Positions 27,403 through 36,202 of a stretch of 64,000 nt of DNA are shown piece after piece. The notes beneath the pieces were generated by a model that ran no database searches, was not told the DNA's origin, and saw only the letters and a list, made by a program, of their open reading frames with translations. The position numbers were made by a program, and so were the translations under genes. The first letter of the stretch is position 1. Each line of letters begins with the position of its first letter. The stretch is from XYD12-FULL-36-8 sp964613805 (GTDB lineage Bacteria > Bacteroidota > Ignavibacteria > Ignavibacteriales > Ignavibacteriaceae). The DNA is taken from the NCBI GenBank assembly GCA_964613805.1, contig CAZTJF010000012.1, forward strand, positions 1 through 64,000, read 5' to 3'.

Positions 27403-28839
27403 TTATTTTCTGTTTTTTACAAATTCAAGATATTCATCATCAACAGCACCAAGAAGCTCATCTAATTCGGATTTTGCAATCACATAATCATAAATTGATT
27501 GCAGCAAATTTGTTCTTGCTTGTTGAAGTGCAACATCTGCATTTTGAATTTCAAGCTGACTGCCAGTGCCTTCTCTATATCTGATATTGGCAATTTCATA
27601 CGCTCGCTTTGCGAGACTAACATTTCTTTCTTGTGCTTCAATTGTGCCTTCAACTCTTCTCAAATCAAGCAGCTTCATCTTAACACCAACCGAAATTTTA
27701 TCTTTTGTTTGATTTATTTGCTGTTCGGTTTGCAGCAATCCAATAGTTGATTGCTCAACTCGGTTTTTTGTTTTCATTCCGGTAAAAAGATTCATTGACA
27801 ATGAAAGACCAACTATTGCCGAAGAATATGTCTGGAATTTCCATTCTTCACCTGAACCAGCATAAGAATAATTCCCAAACGCATAAAGTGCGGGCCAGTA
27901 TTCAGAACGGTCTAAAGCAATAAATTCTTCATCAACTTGTTTTTTGAGATAAAGAGACTTGATTCCATAATTGTTTTCCATTGCTGACGCCGATGCAGAA
28001 ATTTCATCCGGAAAAATTTCTTTCTGATACTTTAATTCTCCGGACACATCAATCACTGCGTTTTGATCCAATCCAAGAACTAACTTAAGCCCGTTCTTGG
28101 CATTATCGAGCATGTTTCGCATTTGAAGTACAAGTGGTCGAATATTCTCAACTCTTACTTCAGCTTGAAGCATATCAAACTCGGAAACTAATCCTTGCTG
28201 ATGATATGCTCTTACATTAGCTAAATTATCTTGAGCATTTGAAAAACTCGCTTCTGCAATTTCCAATAAACTTTTTGTTAACAGAACACCATAAAACGCT
28301 TTTTTAACTGAGAGAATTGTTGCGGCAGCAACCCGGTTGAGTTCTTCCTTCGATAAATCGAGATAGATTTGTGAGGCACCAATTCCTCTAAACACAGCCG
28401 AGTTGAAAAGTGTTTGGGTAACCTGTACCTTCGTTTCGAAATTATTTGATTGAGAAAATGACTGTAGTATTGAGTTGACTGGTTTGAATTTTGAATCATC
28501 TCTTGGTAGCACACCTTCGTCAAACAAAATTCCATAAGTAGCATTACCAAGCAATGCGGCAAAATCTGGGAAAGCCATCTTGGGTTTTTTAAGAAAATGA
28601 TAGAACTGTCCCGAAACATCTACGCTTGGCAGTGCATAACCAAAAGCTTCTCGCACTGCGGCTTCTGATTTATCAACGTTCATGTGTGCAATTATAACTT
28701 CACGATTGTTCTGCAGTGCTGTTTTGATTGCGCTTTCAATTGTGAAGACATCAGACTGTGCACTGAGAGTTATTTGGCATGTGATTACAATAATTGTTAG
28801 TAATCTTGATAAAATTTTTATTTTCATCTTAAGTCCCAT
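27403..28839 (-). CDS. TolC family outer-membrane efflux protein
   Basis: A 478-residue outer-membrane factor with a signal peptide (TIIVITCQITLSAQ). The start could be 28839 or the in-frame ATG at 28827, which gives a more usual signal peptide. The two OEP repeats are visible by the long heptad-like helices (VDKSEAAVREAF; AYEIANIRYREGTGSQLEIQNADVALQQARTN). It forms the exit duct for the RND pump encoded downstream, and the three genes lie within 30-base gaps on one strand. Confidence 0.92.
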   Translation of the reverse strand: MGLKMKIKILSRLLTIIVITCQITLSAQSDVFTIESAIKTALQNNREVIIAHMNVDKSEAAVREAFGYALPSVDVSGQFYHFLKKPKMAFPDFAALLGNATYGILFDEGVLPRDDSKFKPVNSILQSFSQSNNFETKVQVTQTLFNSAVFRGIGASQIYLDLSKEELNRVAAATILSVKKAFYGVLLTKSLLEIAEASFSNAQDNLANVRAYHQQGLVSEFDMLQAEVRVENIRPLVLQMRNMLDNAKNGLKLVLGLDQNAVIDVSGELKYQKEIFPDEISASASAMENNYGIKSLYLKKQVDEEFIALDRSEYWPALYAFGNYSYAGSGEEWKFQTYSSAIVGLSLSMNLFTGMKTKNRVEQSTIGLLQTEQQINQTKDKISVGVKMKLLDLRRVEGTIEAQERNVSLAKRAYEIANIRYREGTGSQLEIQNADVALQQARTNLLQSIYDYVIAKSELDELLGAVDDEYLEFVKNRK

Positions 28840-29414
28840 GATTAATAAGAAATCCTAAAACTAATGCTTTGTCTTTATCTAAAACTGTTTTTAATACTCT
28901 AAATCATTATTGCTTTATTTATTGTTTTTTACCGTTCAAAAAAAGCGATATGCATGATAATTTTCAAAATTTAAATGTTAAACGGCTTAAAACAACGATG
29001 AAATATCCGAATCATTTGAAAAACGAATAGGATATAAATCGGGAAAATCACTATTACTTTCGAATTGGGCATGCGATATCTGTTAGTTATTAAAACAGAC
29101 AAATCGTTTTTTGTAATAATATTCTGAGTTTTCCCCTCCATCATAAAAGCAATGTTTTATCCACATCACAAAATTATAAAAAACTCACAAGAAGATTAAG
29201 ACATTTATTTTGGAAGGAGAGGGCTGATTATTTTTTGATTTTTGAATTATAAGTGATTCTAGTGGCTAAGATGGGTTGAGAAAACTTGTTCTTTCAAGAA
29301 ATTTAAATACAATAGAACACTGACGACGCAGATTGAGCTGATTTTCACAGATTAAAATCTTAGTATTAATCACCATATTTGCCAACCTATGGCTGAATCC
29401 ATGATATTCGTATT
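28840..29414. other. 575-bp intergenic region with a CGCAGAT-type repeat
   Basis: Upstream region of the efflux operon. It is AT-rich with no credible gene. Positions 29326-29353 carry a dispersed repeat (ACGCAGATT...CTGATTTTCACAGATT) whose relative is at 61641-61677. No regulator binding site is recognisable by eye. Confidence 0.5.
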
Positions 29415-30053
29415 CTATTTGCCTAAAATTTCTTTTGGCTCGGTTCCCAGTTTAGCATAGTATAGTCTTGCAACTCTTTTAGTCTCATGATAGCTGTCTA
29501 AACCACTAATTGCAATTGTACCGGCTTTTTCAATATCAATATATCCATCATTACCAACGACAACTTTGGGTAGAACTATTTCTACAATTTCTCCAACCAT
29601 AAAAATTGTTCCGTTGAACTTAATTTCATGTTCTTCAACAAAACGGCAGCCAATTTTTATTTTTGATTCTTTTACATGCGGGGCTTTTATAAGTTCGGTA
29701 TATTCAGGGGTTAATCCGCAGGAATCAAATTCCGAAACCCTTCTTTCATATCTTGCAGATGTTTGATGAGCTCGTTTATAGATTTCTTTGTTAATATGAT
29801 TGATTGTAAAGTAACCAGTTTCTTTAATGTTGTTGTATGTATGCCTTTCAACTGAAACGGGACGCATCAATAATCCAAGCGCCGGAGGATTTGCACCAAC
29901 ATGAATCACAGAACCGAATATCGCAAGATTGGTTTTCCCCTCAGATGAAATTGTTCCGATTAAATTTGCACTCTTAAATCCCGATAAAGAGTTGACAAAA
30001 TTTGTTCTATAAAGTTTTTCAAACTCTAAAATATTTTCCTTAGTTATAATCAT
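29415..30053 (-). CDS. flavin reductase family (FMN-binding split barrel) protein
   Basis: A protein of about 212 residues if started at the ATG at 30053, which follows GAAGGAAG; a further upstream start lies inside repeat-like sequence. The split-barrel signature is present: FVNSLSGFKSANLIGTISSEGKTNLAIFGSVIHVG, PPALGLLMRPVSVERHTYNNI, and GYFTINHI. It should bind FMN and use NAD(P)H. The SDR gene lies 66 bases upstream on the same strand, probably in one operon. Confidence 0.85.
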   Translation of the reverse strand: MIITKENILEFEKLYRTNFVNSLSGFKSANLIGTISSEGKTNLAIFGSVIHVGANPPALGLLMRPVSVERHTYNNIKETGYFTINHINKEIYKRAHQTSARYERRVSEFDSCGLTPEYTELIKAPHVKESKIKIGCRFVEEHEIKFNGTIFMVGEIVEIVLPKVVVGNDGYIDIEKAGTIAISGLDSYHETKRVARLYYAKLGTEPKEILGK

Positions 30054-30119
30054 TTTCTTTGCTTCCTTCTTTGCGCCTCTGCAACATAGCAGTTTAATTA
30101 TCACCTCTGAGGTGCTGAG

Positions 30120-30818
30120 TTAAATGTTTTTAATAGATGAAATCCCGCCATCAACTTTAATTATTTGTCCAGTTATAAATGAAGACGAATCAGACACAAG
30201 AAAATTAACAAGCTCTGCAATTTCTTCAGCATTGCCGATTCTTTTCAGCGGATGACGGTCTTCTGAGGCTTTCAATTTTGCTTCGTTGTTTAATAATTTT
30301 TCTGCTAGATGAGTATTTGTAATTGAAGGTGCAATACAATTAACTCTAATGCTCGGAGCAAACTCCGCAGCAAGTGAACGGGTTAATCCCTCAACTGCAC
30401 CTTTTGCAGAAGCTATTGATGCATGATATTGCATCCCAGTTTGAACAGCAACCGTACTGAATAAAACCATGCTTGATTTTTCTGCTTCTTTTAGATTTTT
30501 AAAATATTTGTTGATTACTTTAACCGCACCAAGCAGATTCACTTCAAAATCATTTTGGAAATCTTCTATCTTCAAACTCTTTAATGGCTTTAAATTTATT
30601 GTGCCAGGACAGTAAACTAATCCATTTATTGGCTCACTGATTTGCGGAAGCTCCTCAACAGATTTAGTAATGTCTGCAGAAAGGAATTCAATATTCTTCA
30701 ATCCATCAAGATTTCTTTTTTCTCTGCTCAAAACAATCACACGATTATTTTGGCTGAGAAGTTTAGTTGCTTCTAAGCCTATTCCTGATGTTCCACCGAC
30801 TAGTAAGTATGTATTCAT
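30120..30818 (-). CDS. short-chain dehydrogenase/reductase (SDR)
   Basis: About 232 residues from the ATG at 30818 (MNTYLLVGGTSGIGLEATKLL). The cofactor-binding motif GGTSGIG, the catalytic Ser region (VLFSTVAVQTGMQYHASIASAKGA), and the late FLVSDSSSFITGQIIKVDGGIS are all present. The usual YxxxK is replaced by H-A-S-I-A-S-A-K: the Lys is present and the Tyr position reads His or Ala, so it may be an atypical SDR. The role is unknown. Confidence 0.88.
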   Translation of the reverse strand: MNTYLLVGGTSGIGLEATKLLSQNNRVIVLSREKRNLDGLKNIEFLSADITKSVEELPQISEPINGLVYCPGTINLKPLKSLKIEDFQNDFEVNLLGAVKVINKYFKNLKEAEKSSMVLFSTVAVQTGMQYHASIASAKGAVEGLTRSLAAEFAPSIRVNCIAPSITNTHLAEKLLNNEAKLKASEDRHPLKRIGNAEEIAELVNFLVSDSSSFITGQIIKVDGGISSIKNI

Positions 30819-30842
30819 AATTATAGCTATTAATTTCAAATG

Positions 30843-30936
30843 TCACCCTGAGCCTGCCTGTCGGCAGACAGGCTTGTCGAAGGGTGAAACTGTATTGAAA
30901 ATTTTTCTGTCAGTCTTCGACTGGCTCAGACTGACA
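30843..30936. repeat. two nested palindromic repeats
   Basis: The first (30843-30887) is a TCACCCT...AGGGTGA stem enclosing GCCTGCCTG-tcgg-CAGACAGGC. The second (30908-30936) has a 9-bp stem TGTCAGTCT/AGACTGACA. The TGTCAGTC/GACTGACA theme recurs at 13049-13197 and, in variant form, at 59077-59113. Confidence 0.7.
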
Positions 30937-30960
30937 AAGTGTTATTTGATAAAACCTAAT

Positions 30961-31569
30961 TTAAAGTTTTATATTCATTCCAACACCAACTCCGCCAGCA
31001 AGTAAACTTTCTAAATGCGGATAAAGATTTAAGTTGGAATTGTTCTGATGAATGAAATATAGTGCAACATCAAACACTAAAAGAAATCCGCTTTGCAGAA
31101 GCAGGCTGTTTCCATATCCCCTTAATCTTTCTGCACTAGATGAGTTTTTTGATCTTTCTTTAAGATAAAAGCCTGTCATAATGTAAGCAGCATCCAACCC
31201 CGCGTTAAGCAGAAGAAAATTTTGCAATGAGTTAAAGTCTTTAACGATTTCAACATTTGTCATTGCTGCCGGATCAGAGTTAACTGCATTGAAATATCCA
31301 AAAGCAGCAATTCCTAGGTTCACAATATTCCACAATGCATTAAACTGATGAAAATATTTTGCTTCATTTTTTGCTTTTAAGCTGCCGTAAGCACCGATTA
31401 GAATATTACCCGCTGCCCAGGAACCAAGTACAAGCATTCCTGTTTTGTTAATATCCTGCCGATGTTGCTCAAATGACAGGAGTGAGCTATCGAGCTGAGC
31501 GAATGTACTCGTACTAAATATTAAAATCTTGATAAAGATAAACTTCACACTTAAAAGTTTCATTTTCAT
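30961..31569 (-). CDS. hypothetical membrane protein (DUF6992-like)
   Basis: A 202-residue protein with a signal peptide (IFSTSTFAQ) and about four further hydrophobic helices: TGMLVLGSWAAGNILIGAYGSL, FNALWNIVNLGIAAFGYFNAV, FLLLNAGLDAAYIMTGFYL and LLLQSGFLLVFDVALYFI. It resembles uncharacterised Bacteroidota membrane proteins. Function unknown. Confidence 0.7.
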   Translation of the reverse strand: MKMKLLSVKFIFIKILIFSTSTFAQLDSSLLSFEQHRQDINKTGMLVLGSWAAGNILIGAYGSLKAKNEAKYFHQFNALWNIVNLGIAAFGYFNAVNSDPAAMTNVEIVKDFNSLQNFLLLNAGLDAAYIMTGFYLKERSKNSSSAERLRGYGNSLLLQSGFLLVFDVALYFIHQNNSNLNLYPHLESLLAGGVGVGMNIKL

Positions 31570-31827
31570 AACAATTAGTAAACAGTTAAAATCTCAATAC
31601 AGTTCAAATATGTGAGGATTTAATTATTATTTTTTCCCATTGGTTTAATAATCAAACACTAGGCAATATTTTTATTATAATTTCAGCTGGAAAAGGTTTA
31701 CTTAAAATCATTCTTGCCCCCTTTTTGCATTGTTTCGCCAACGGATGGTTTATAATTTGGTATTATTATTACTTGACTAAGACATAAGATAAACCTCTAA
31801 AGCATAAAAATTTTATGGTGATAAGCT

Positions 31828-32058
31828 ATGGAAAATATATTTGAACACAATATTTCGAAAGATGAAAGAGAAATATTGGATAAAATGACCCCTGGAAGAA
31901 CGATTGGCAATAAGAGGCACTATCTTAATTCTGCTTCTAAAGACATTTTGCTTGCAGATTTATACCGACTTTATTTTTTGCGTGGAGAAAAGCGCCTTGC
32001 TCAAAAATACTTCAACAAAATTGAAGACCAAACATTAAAATATTTTTTAAGACATTAA
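31828..32058 (+). CDS. small hypothetical protein
   Basis: A 76-residue charged, helical protein (MENIFEHNISKDEREILDKM) preceded by GGTGAT at a suitable distance. It has no signal or membrane segment. It lies 170 bases before the Balon-like gene on the same strand and might be expressed in the same condition. The family is not recognised. The 31570-31827 gap is AT-rich and empty. Confidence 0.5.
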   Translation: MENIFEHNISKDEREILDKMTPGRTIGNKRHYLNSASKDILLADLYRLYFLRGEKRLAQKYFNKIEDQTLKYFLRH

Positions 32059-32227
32059 TGAACTTAATATCAAAGGTCATAATGTGCTTAATGGAAATTA
32101 CAATCTATAGTTGTACGAAATAAATCATTTAATATTTCACGTCCTTCCTTTTTGTATGTCTTATCAAAAGTGCTATTTATAATTTTGTATCATAATCAAC
32201 AAACTTCAGATTTAACGGGAGAGAAAC

Positions 32228-33313
32228 ATGAACAGAAATGATATATTGCGTCTAATGTCTTATCGAGAATATCCTTGCATTTCTATAATTTTACCTACAC
32301 ATAGGACTGCGCCGGAAAACAGACAGGATTCTATAAGATTAAAAAATTTGATAAAAGAAGCTGAACGAAGATTATCTGAAGAATTTGATCAAAAAGAAGT
32401 AAGACAATTAATCGGGAGAGTTAATTCTGTAACAGAAGATATAGATCATAACTACACTCTTGACGGGTTAGCAATATTCGTAAACAAAAATTTTTCAGGT
32501 AAATACGATCTTCCTTTTTCAGTTAAAGAGCAAATAGTAATTGATGAGACATTTGCAACCAGAAACCTTATATATGCTTTTAATAGAAGCCCAAAATACT
32601 GGGTTTTGGTTTTAAGTGAAAGGCCAACCCGTTTGTATGAAGGAATTAGAGACCAACTGGTTGAAGTTAATAACGAAAACCTTCCAATATATTTCCAGGA
32701 AACAACATGGGATGAACCGCTTAGAGTGGGTGAAATAACAAACTCATCAGCTTATCGGGACGAAAAAAGCAAACAGTTTTTTAGAAAAATTGATCGAGCT
32801 TTCAAGAGCATTAATGCTGAAGAACAATTGCCACTGGCAATAACAGGCGTTGGAAGATATCTTTCCTTTTTTAACGAGATAACAGAAAACAAACAACAGA
32901 TAATTGCTCAGCTCGAGGGTTCGTATGATAAAACCTCTCCGCATGAATTGTCAAAACTTGTTTGGCCTTTAGTTCTTAATGCAATTGAAAAAAGCGAAAG
33001 GGATTTACTAAAAGAACTTGAGCTGGCTGTAGGAGCCAACAAATATTCATCGGGAATTCAGCAATGCTGGCGCCGTGCAGCAGAAGGAAGAGTTCAAACT
33101 CTGCTGGTTGAAAAAAATTTTCATTACCCCGCAATTTTGAGTGGAGATAAATTAACTTTATACCCGGCTGAATCAGCTGATCTGCCAGGAGTTATTGACG
33201 ATGCTGTAGATGAACTGATTGAAACTGTAATTCGAAAGAGTGGGAATGCAGCTTTTGTTGAAAATGGCGCGCTTAAGGTCCATCAAAGAGTTGCCGCTAT
33301 TTTGAGGTATTGA
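32228..33313 (+). CDS. baeRF/Balon-like ribosome hibernation factor
   Basis: A 361-residue protein of the bacterial archaeo-eukaryotic release-factor-1-like group (baeRF3), the family that includes Balon. Typical segments are YPCISIILPTHRTAPENRQDSIRLKNLIKEAE, the central YWVLVLSERPTRLYEG, and the C-terminal LVEKNFHYPAILSGDK. Balon binds the ribosomal A site during dormancy in cold-stressed bacteria; the function here is inferred from that family. It follows a good GGGAG ribosome binding site. No stress regulator is adjacent. Confidence 0.78.
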   Translation: MNRNDILRLMSYREYPCISIILPTHRTAPENRQDSIRLKNLIKEAERRLSEEFDQKEVRQLIGRVNSVTEDIDHNYTLDGLAIFVNKNFSGKYDLPFSVKEQIVIDETFATRNLIYAFNRSPKYWVLVLSERPTRLYEGIRDQLVEVNNENLPIYFQETTWDEPLRVGEITNSSAYRDEKSKQFFRKIDRAFKSINAEEQLPLAITGVGRYLSFFNEITENKQQIIAQLEGSYDKTSPHELSKLVWPLVLNAIEKSERDLLKELELAVGANKYSSGIQQCWRRAAEGRVQTLLVEKNFHYPAILSGDKLTLYPAESADLPGVIDDAVDELIETVIRKSGNAAFVENGALKVHQRVAAILRY

Positions 33314-33450
33314 AAATATGAGTTCTCTGAATAGTTGAGAAGTCTAATTGGAAAGACTAGTTTCTCTTAAGACTGAACACGTGTGGTACTCGACAGAAAA
33401 AGAATCGAATTGACAATTAGTATTTTTCAGTCAAGATTGGTTTGAATTAA

Positions 33451-33480
33451 ATTATATGCAATATTGCCTAAAGAATTTTG
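33451..33480 (+). repeat. TGCNTAAAGAATTTTG motif, copy 3
   Basis: The core TGCCTAAAGAATTTTG is preceded by ATATGCAATAT, nearly identical to copy 1. It lies 37 bases before the helicase start. Confidence 0.5.
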
Positions 33481-33517
33481 CCGGCATCATAATGAATAAA
33501 AACAAAGGATTACAAAC

Positions 33518-34837
33518 TTGACTAAAACAGAAACTCATAACTCAACCATCAAACATGATATACAATTCAAATCATTAAATATCATTGAACCCATTTTAAA
33601 AGCAGTAAAGGAAGAAGGATACGTCACTCCAACACCAATACAGGGACAAGCTATTCCTATTATTTTACAAGGTACCGACTTACTCGGCTGTGCACAAACA
33701 GGCACAGGAAAAACTGCCGCTTTTGCCATTCCCATTCTTCAGTTATTGAGCGCAAATAAAACTTACCACAAAAAACGAAAGGTGAGAAGTCTGATTGTTA
33801 CGCCAACGCGGGAGCTGGCAATTCAAATTGGCGAAAGCTTTAGAGCTTACGGAAGACATACGGGATTAACTTATACCGTAATTTTCGGCGGCGTTAATCA
33901 ATACCCGCAAACATCGGCATTGCACAACGGTGTGGATATTGTAATTGCAACACCGGGCAGGCTGTTAGATCTCATGAATCAAGGACATTTAACTTTGCAT
34001 GATGTAGAAATTTTTGTTTTGGATGAGGCAGATCGCATGCTCGACATGGGTTTTATTCACGATGTAAAAAGAATATTGGCGGCGCTTCCGAAAAAAAGAC
34101 AATCGCTTTTCTTTTCTGCAACCATACTGCCTGAAATTATTAAGCTTGCTAACACCATTTTGCACAATCCTGCAAAAGTTTCTGTAACACCCGATTCATT
34201 AACGGTAGATATTATTAAACAATCTGTTTACTTTGTTGATAAAGGAAATAAGAATGCTCTGCTTGTAGAAATTTTAAAAGACAAAGACATTAAAACTGCG
34301 TTGGTGTTCACTCGCACAAAACATGGTGCAGATAAAGTTATGCAAAATCTGCTGAGGCATCATATCAAAGCAGAAGCGATTCATGGTAACAAAGCACAGA
34401 ATGCCAGGCAGCGGGCATTATCAAATTTTAAAGCACAAACCACCCGTGTATTGGTGGCGACAGATATTGCGGCACGCGGAATTGATGTTGACGATATGGA
34501 ATATGTAATCAATTTTGAAATGCCCAACGTACCGGAAACATATGTTCATCGTATTGGAAGAACCGGAAGAGCCGGGGCAAAAGGAACTGCGTTTTCGTTT
34601 TGTGATGCAGAAGAAAAGGCATACTTGCGCGATATAGAAAAACTGATTGCACAAAAGATTCCTGTTGTTGAAAATCATCCTTTTCCATTGATTGATCATA
34701 ATCCGGTGAAAGCTCATAGCCGCCATTCGACGAGGAAGGGGCAGCACAGGAGAGGAAGTTCAGGTCACTCGAAACCGAAACGCTTCGGAGATAATAATCG
34801 GAAAAGGTGGTCCGGTAAGCCCAGAACCTCGAGGTAA
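33518..34837 (+). CDS. DEAD-box RNA helicase (RhlE-like)
   Basis: A 439-residue helicase with all core motifs: Q-motif region TPTPIQGQAIP, motif I AQTGTGKTAAFAIP, Ia PTRELAIQI, II DEADRMLDMGF, III SAT, and VI HRIGRTGRAG, plus a basic tail (KPKRFGDNNRKRWSGKPRTSR). It should unwind or remodel RNA, probably in ribosome biogenesis or cold response. The start is a TTG after AAAGGA. A 9-codon open frame from the ATG at 33492 ends on this start codon. The 3' 90 bases have a decayed copy at 36059-36148. Confidence 0.92.
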   Translation: MTKTETHNSTIKHDIQFKSLNIIEPILKAVKEEGYVTPTPIQGQAIPIILQGTDLLGCAQTGTGKTAAFAIPILQLLSANKTYHKKRKVRSLIVTPTRELAIQIGESFRAYGRHTGLTYTVIFGGVNQYPQTSALHNGVDIVIATPGRLLDLMNQGHLTLHDVEIFVLDEADRMLDMGFIHDVKRILAALPKKRQSLFFSATILPEIIKLANTILHNPAKVSVTPDSLTVDIIKQSVYFVDKGNKNALLVEILKDKDIKTALVFTRTKHGADKVMQNLLRHHIKAEAIHGNKAQNARQRALSNFKAQTTRVLVATDIAARGIDVDDMEYVINFEMPNVPETYVHRIGRTGRAGAKGTAFSFCDAEEKAYLRDIEKLIAQKIPVVENHPFPLIDHNPVKAHSRHSTRKGQHRRGSSGHSKPKRFGDNNRKRWSGKPRTSR

Positions 34838-34877
34838 TTTTAATCATTTCACGTAAAGAAATTTTTTACGCACAGCC

Positions 34878-35996
34878 ATGATAAAACGCCCCAAAACCAA
34901 ATTGAATTTAGCGATTATATCAAATAATCGTTTAATTAACCAAAAAATAGTAAAGACTGAATTCGGTTCTGCAAAGGAAGTTGTCGCCTGGATGGGGGCG
35001 ATACAAGCCCAAGATTATTTGATGGCAAAATGGGCTGTCGGAACTCGGCTTTTGAATTCAAAAGATTATGTAATAGAAAATGCTTTAAATAAGGGCGAGA
35101 TTATTAGAACACATATATTGCGACCCACCTGGCATTTTGTTTCTTCAGATGACATATACTGGATGCTTGAACTGACTGCCCCGCAAATAAAGTCTTCATT
35201 GAGATCAAGACACAAACAATTAGAATTGACTGATGTTATTCATTCTAAAAGTAAACAGATTATTGAGAAAGCTCTGACTAAGGAAATGAACTTGACACGT
35301 GAGGAATTGTCGAAAGAATTTCATAAAGCTAAAATCGTTACTGATAATAATAGATTATCTCACCTATTACTTTATGCGGAACTGGATAAAATAATCTGCA
35401 GCGGACCTATGAAAGGTAAAAAACAGACCTATGCGCTGCTCGAAGATCGTGTCCCACTCAAAAAAGTTTCTACAAGAGACGAATCCTTGGCTGAGTTAGC
35501 CAGGCGTTACTTCGCAAGTCATGGTCCCGCCACTATTCTAGATTTTGCATGGTGGTCTGGATTATCAGTTAAGGATGCAAGACAAGCACTGGAATTTATT
35601 AAATATAAATGTGTTTCTGAAAAATTTGACTCAGAAGAATATTGGTTCACAGATTCATTAGGTTACACAACGTTCAAGAAAACAGATATTCATTTATTGC
35701 CCGCTTATGACGAATTTCTGATTAGCTATAAAGACAGACGTGCTTCAATGATGTTTACTGAAAACAAAAAAGTGATTTCGAACAATGGGATTTTTCGACC
35801 TGTAATAGTTATGAACGGACAAGTTTCGGGTTTATGGAAATGTGTAAGAAAAAACGAAAGTGTTATTATTGAGATTATTTTTTTTCAACCGCAAAACACA
35901 TCAATAAAGAAGATAACTGAGGAAGTTGCCAGAACATTTGGAAATTTTTTTGGTACGACAGCCAAAGTAATTTTTAAAAATGACCAAGATATTTAG
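34878..35996 (+). CDS. winged-helix DNA-binding protein, AlkZ/YcaQ-like (HTH_42)
   Basis: A 372-residue protein with the AlkZ-family pattern: GAIQAQDYLMAKWAVGTRL (with the QxQ-like catalytic loop region), IIRTHILRPTWHFVSSDDIYWML, the ARRYFASHGPATILDFAWWSGLSVKDARQAL winged-helix part, and LLPAYDEFLISYKDR near the C-terminus. AlkZ and YcaQ excise bulky alkylated bases or crosslinks from DNA. The first of several nucleobase-related genes in this region. Confidence 0.85.
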   Translation: MIKRPKTKLNLAIISNNRLINQKIVKTEFGSAKEVVAWMGAIQAQDYLMAKWAVGTRLLNSKDYVIENALNKGEIIRTHILRPTWHFVSSDDIYWMLELTAPQIKSSLRSRHKQLELTDVIHSKSKQIIEKALTKEMNLTREELSKEFHKAKIVTDNNRLSHLLLYAELDKIICSGPMKGKKQTYALLEDRVPLKKVSTRDESLAELARRYFASHGPATILDFAWWSGLSVKDARQALEFIKYKCVSEKFDSEEYWFTDSLGYTTFKKTDIHLLPAYDEFLISYKDRRASMMFTENKKVISNNGIFRPVIVMNGQVSGLWKCVRKNESVIIEIIFFQPQNTSIKKITEEVARTFGNFFGTTAKVIFKNDQDI

Positions 35997-36058
35997 CGAG
36001 GTCGGCACACAACAAATGCTGTAATCAATAAGGGTTTGTATTGCTTGAAAGAAATGTA

Positions 36059-36148
36059 GGAGAGAAAGTTCAGATCACTCAAGTCCGAAACGCCCTGGAA
36101 ATAATAATCGGACACGGTGGGCTGGTAAGTCGAAAAAATCGCGGTAGG
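36059..36148 (+). pseudogene. remnant of a second DEAD-box helicase 3' end
   Basis: About 76% identical by eye over 90 bases to the helicase 3' end at 34749-34838. Its frame and stop are kept: it reads RRESSDHSSPKRPGNNNRTR and on to the stop, against RRGSSGHSKPKRFGDNNRKR. No helicase body remains upstream. It overlaps the region where a long TTG-initiated frame could be mistaken for the N-terminus of the next gene. Confidence 0.8.
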
Positions 36149-36157
36149 ATTATTCAT

Positions 36158-36165
36158 TATATTTG
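36158..36165 (+). promoter_or_regulatory. possible -7 box of the defence operon
   Basis: TATATTTG matches the Bacteroidota-type -7 consensus TAnnTTTG, 38 bases before the proposed first start at 36203. I see no convincing TTG box upstream, so this is tentative. Confidence 0.25.
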
Positions 36166-36202
36166 TGAAGAAAAAAATAGGTATTTTATCTTATATCTGT
36201 TT

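Noticed and set aside
36041..36202. Long TTG-initiated N-terminal extension of the TGT-like gene
   Set aside because: It is read through the helicase remnant in a different frame and has no TGT-like residues; the ATG at 36203 fits the family.
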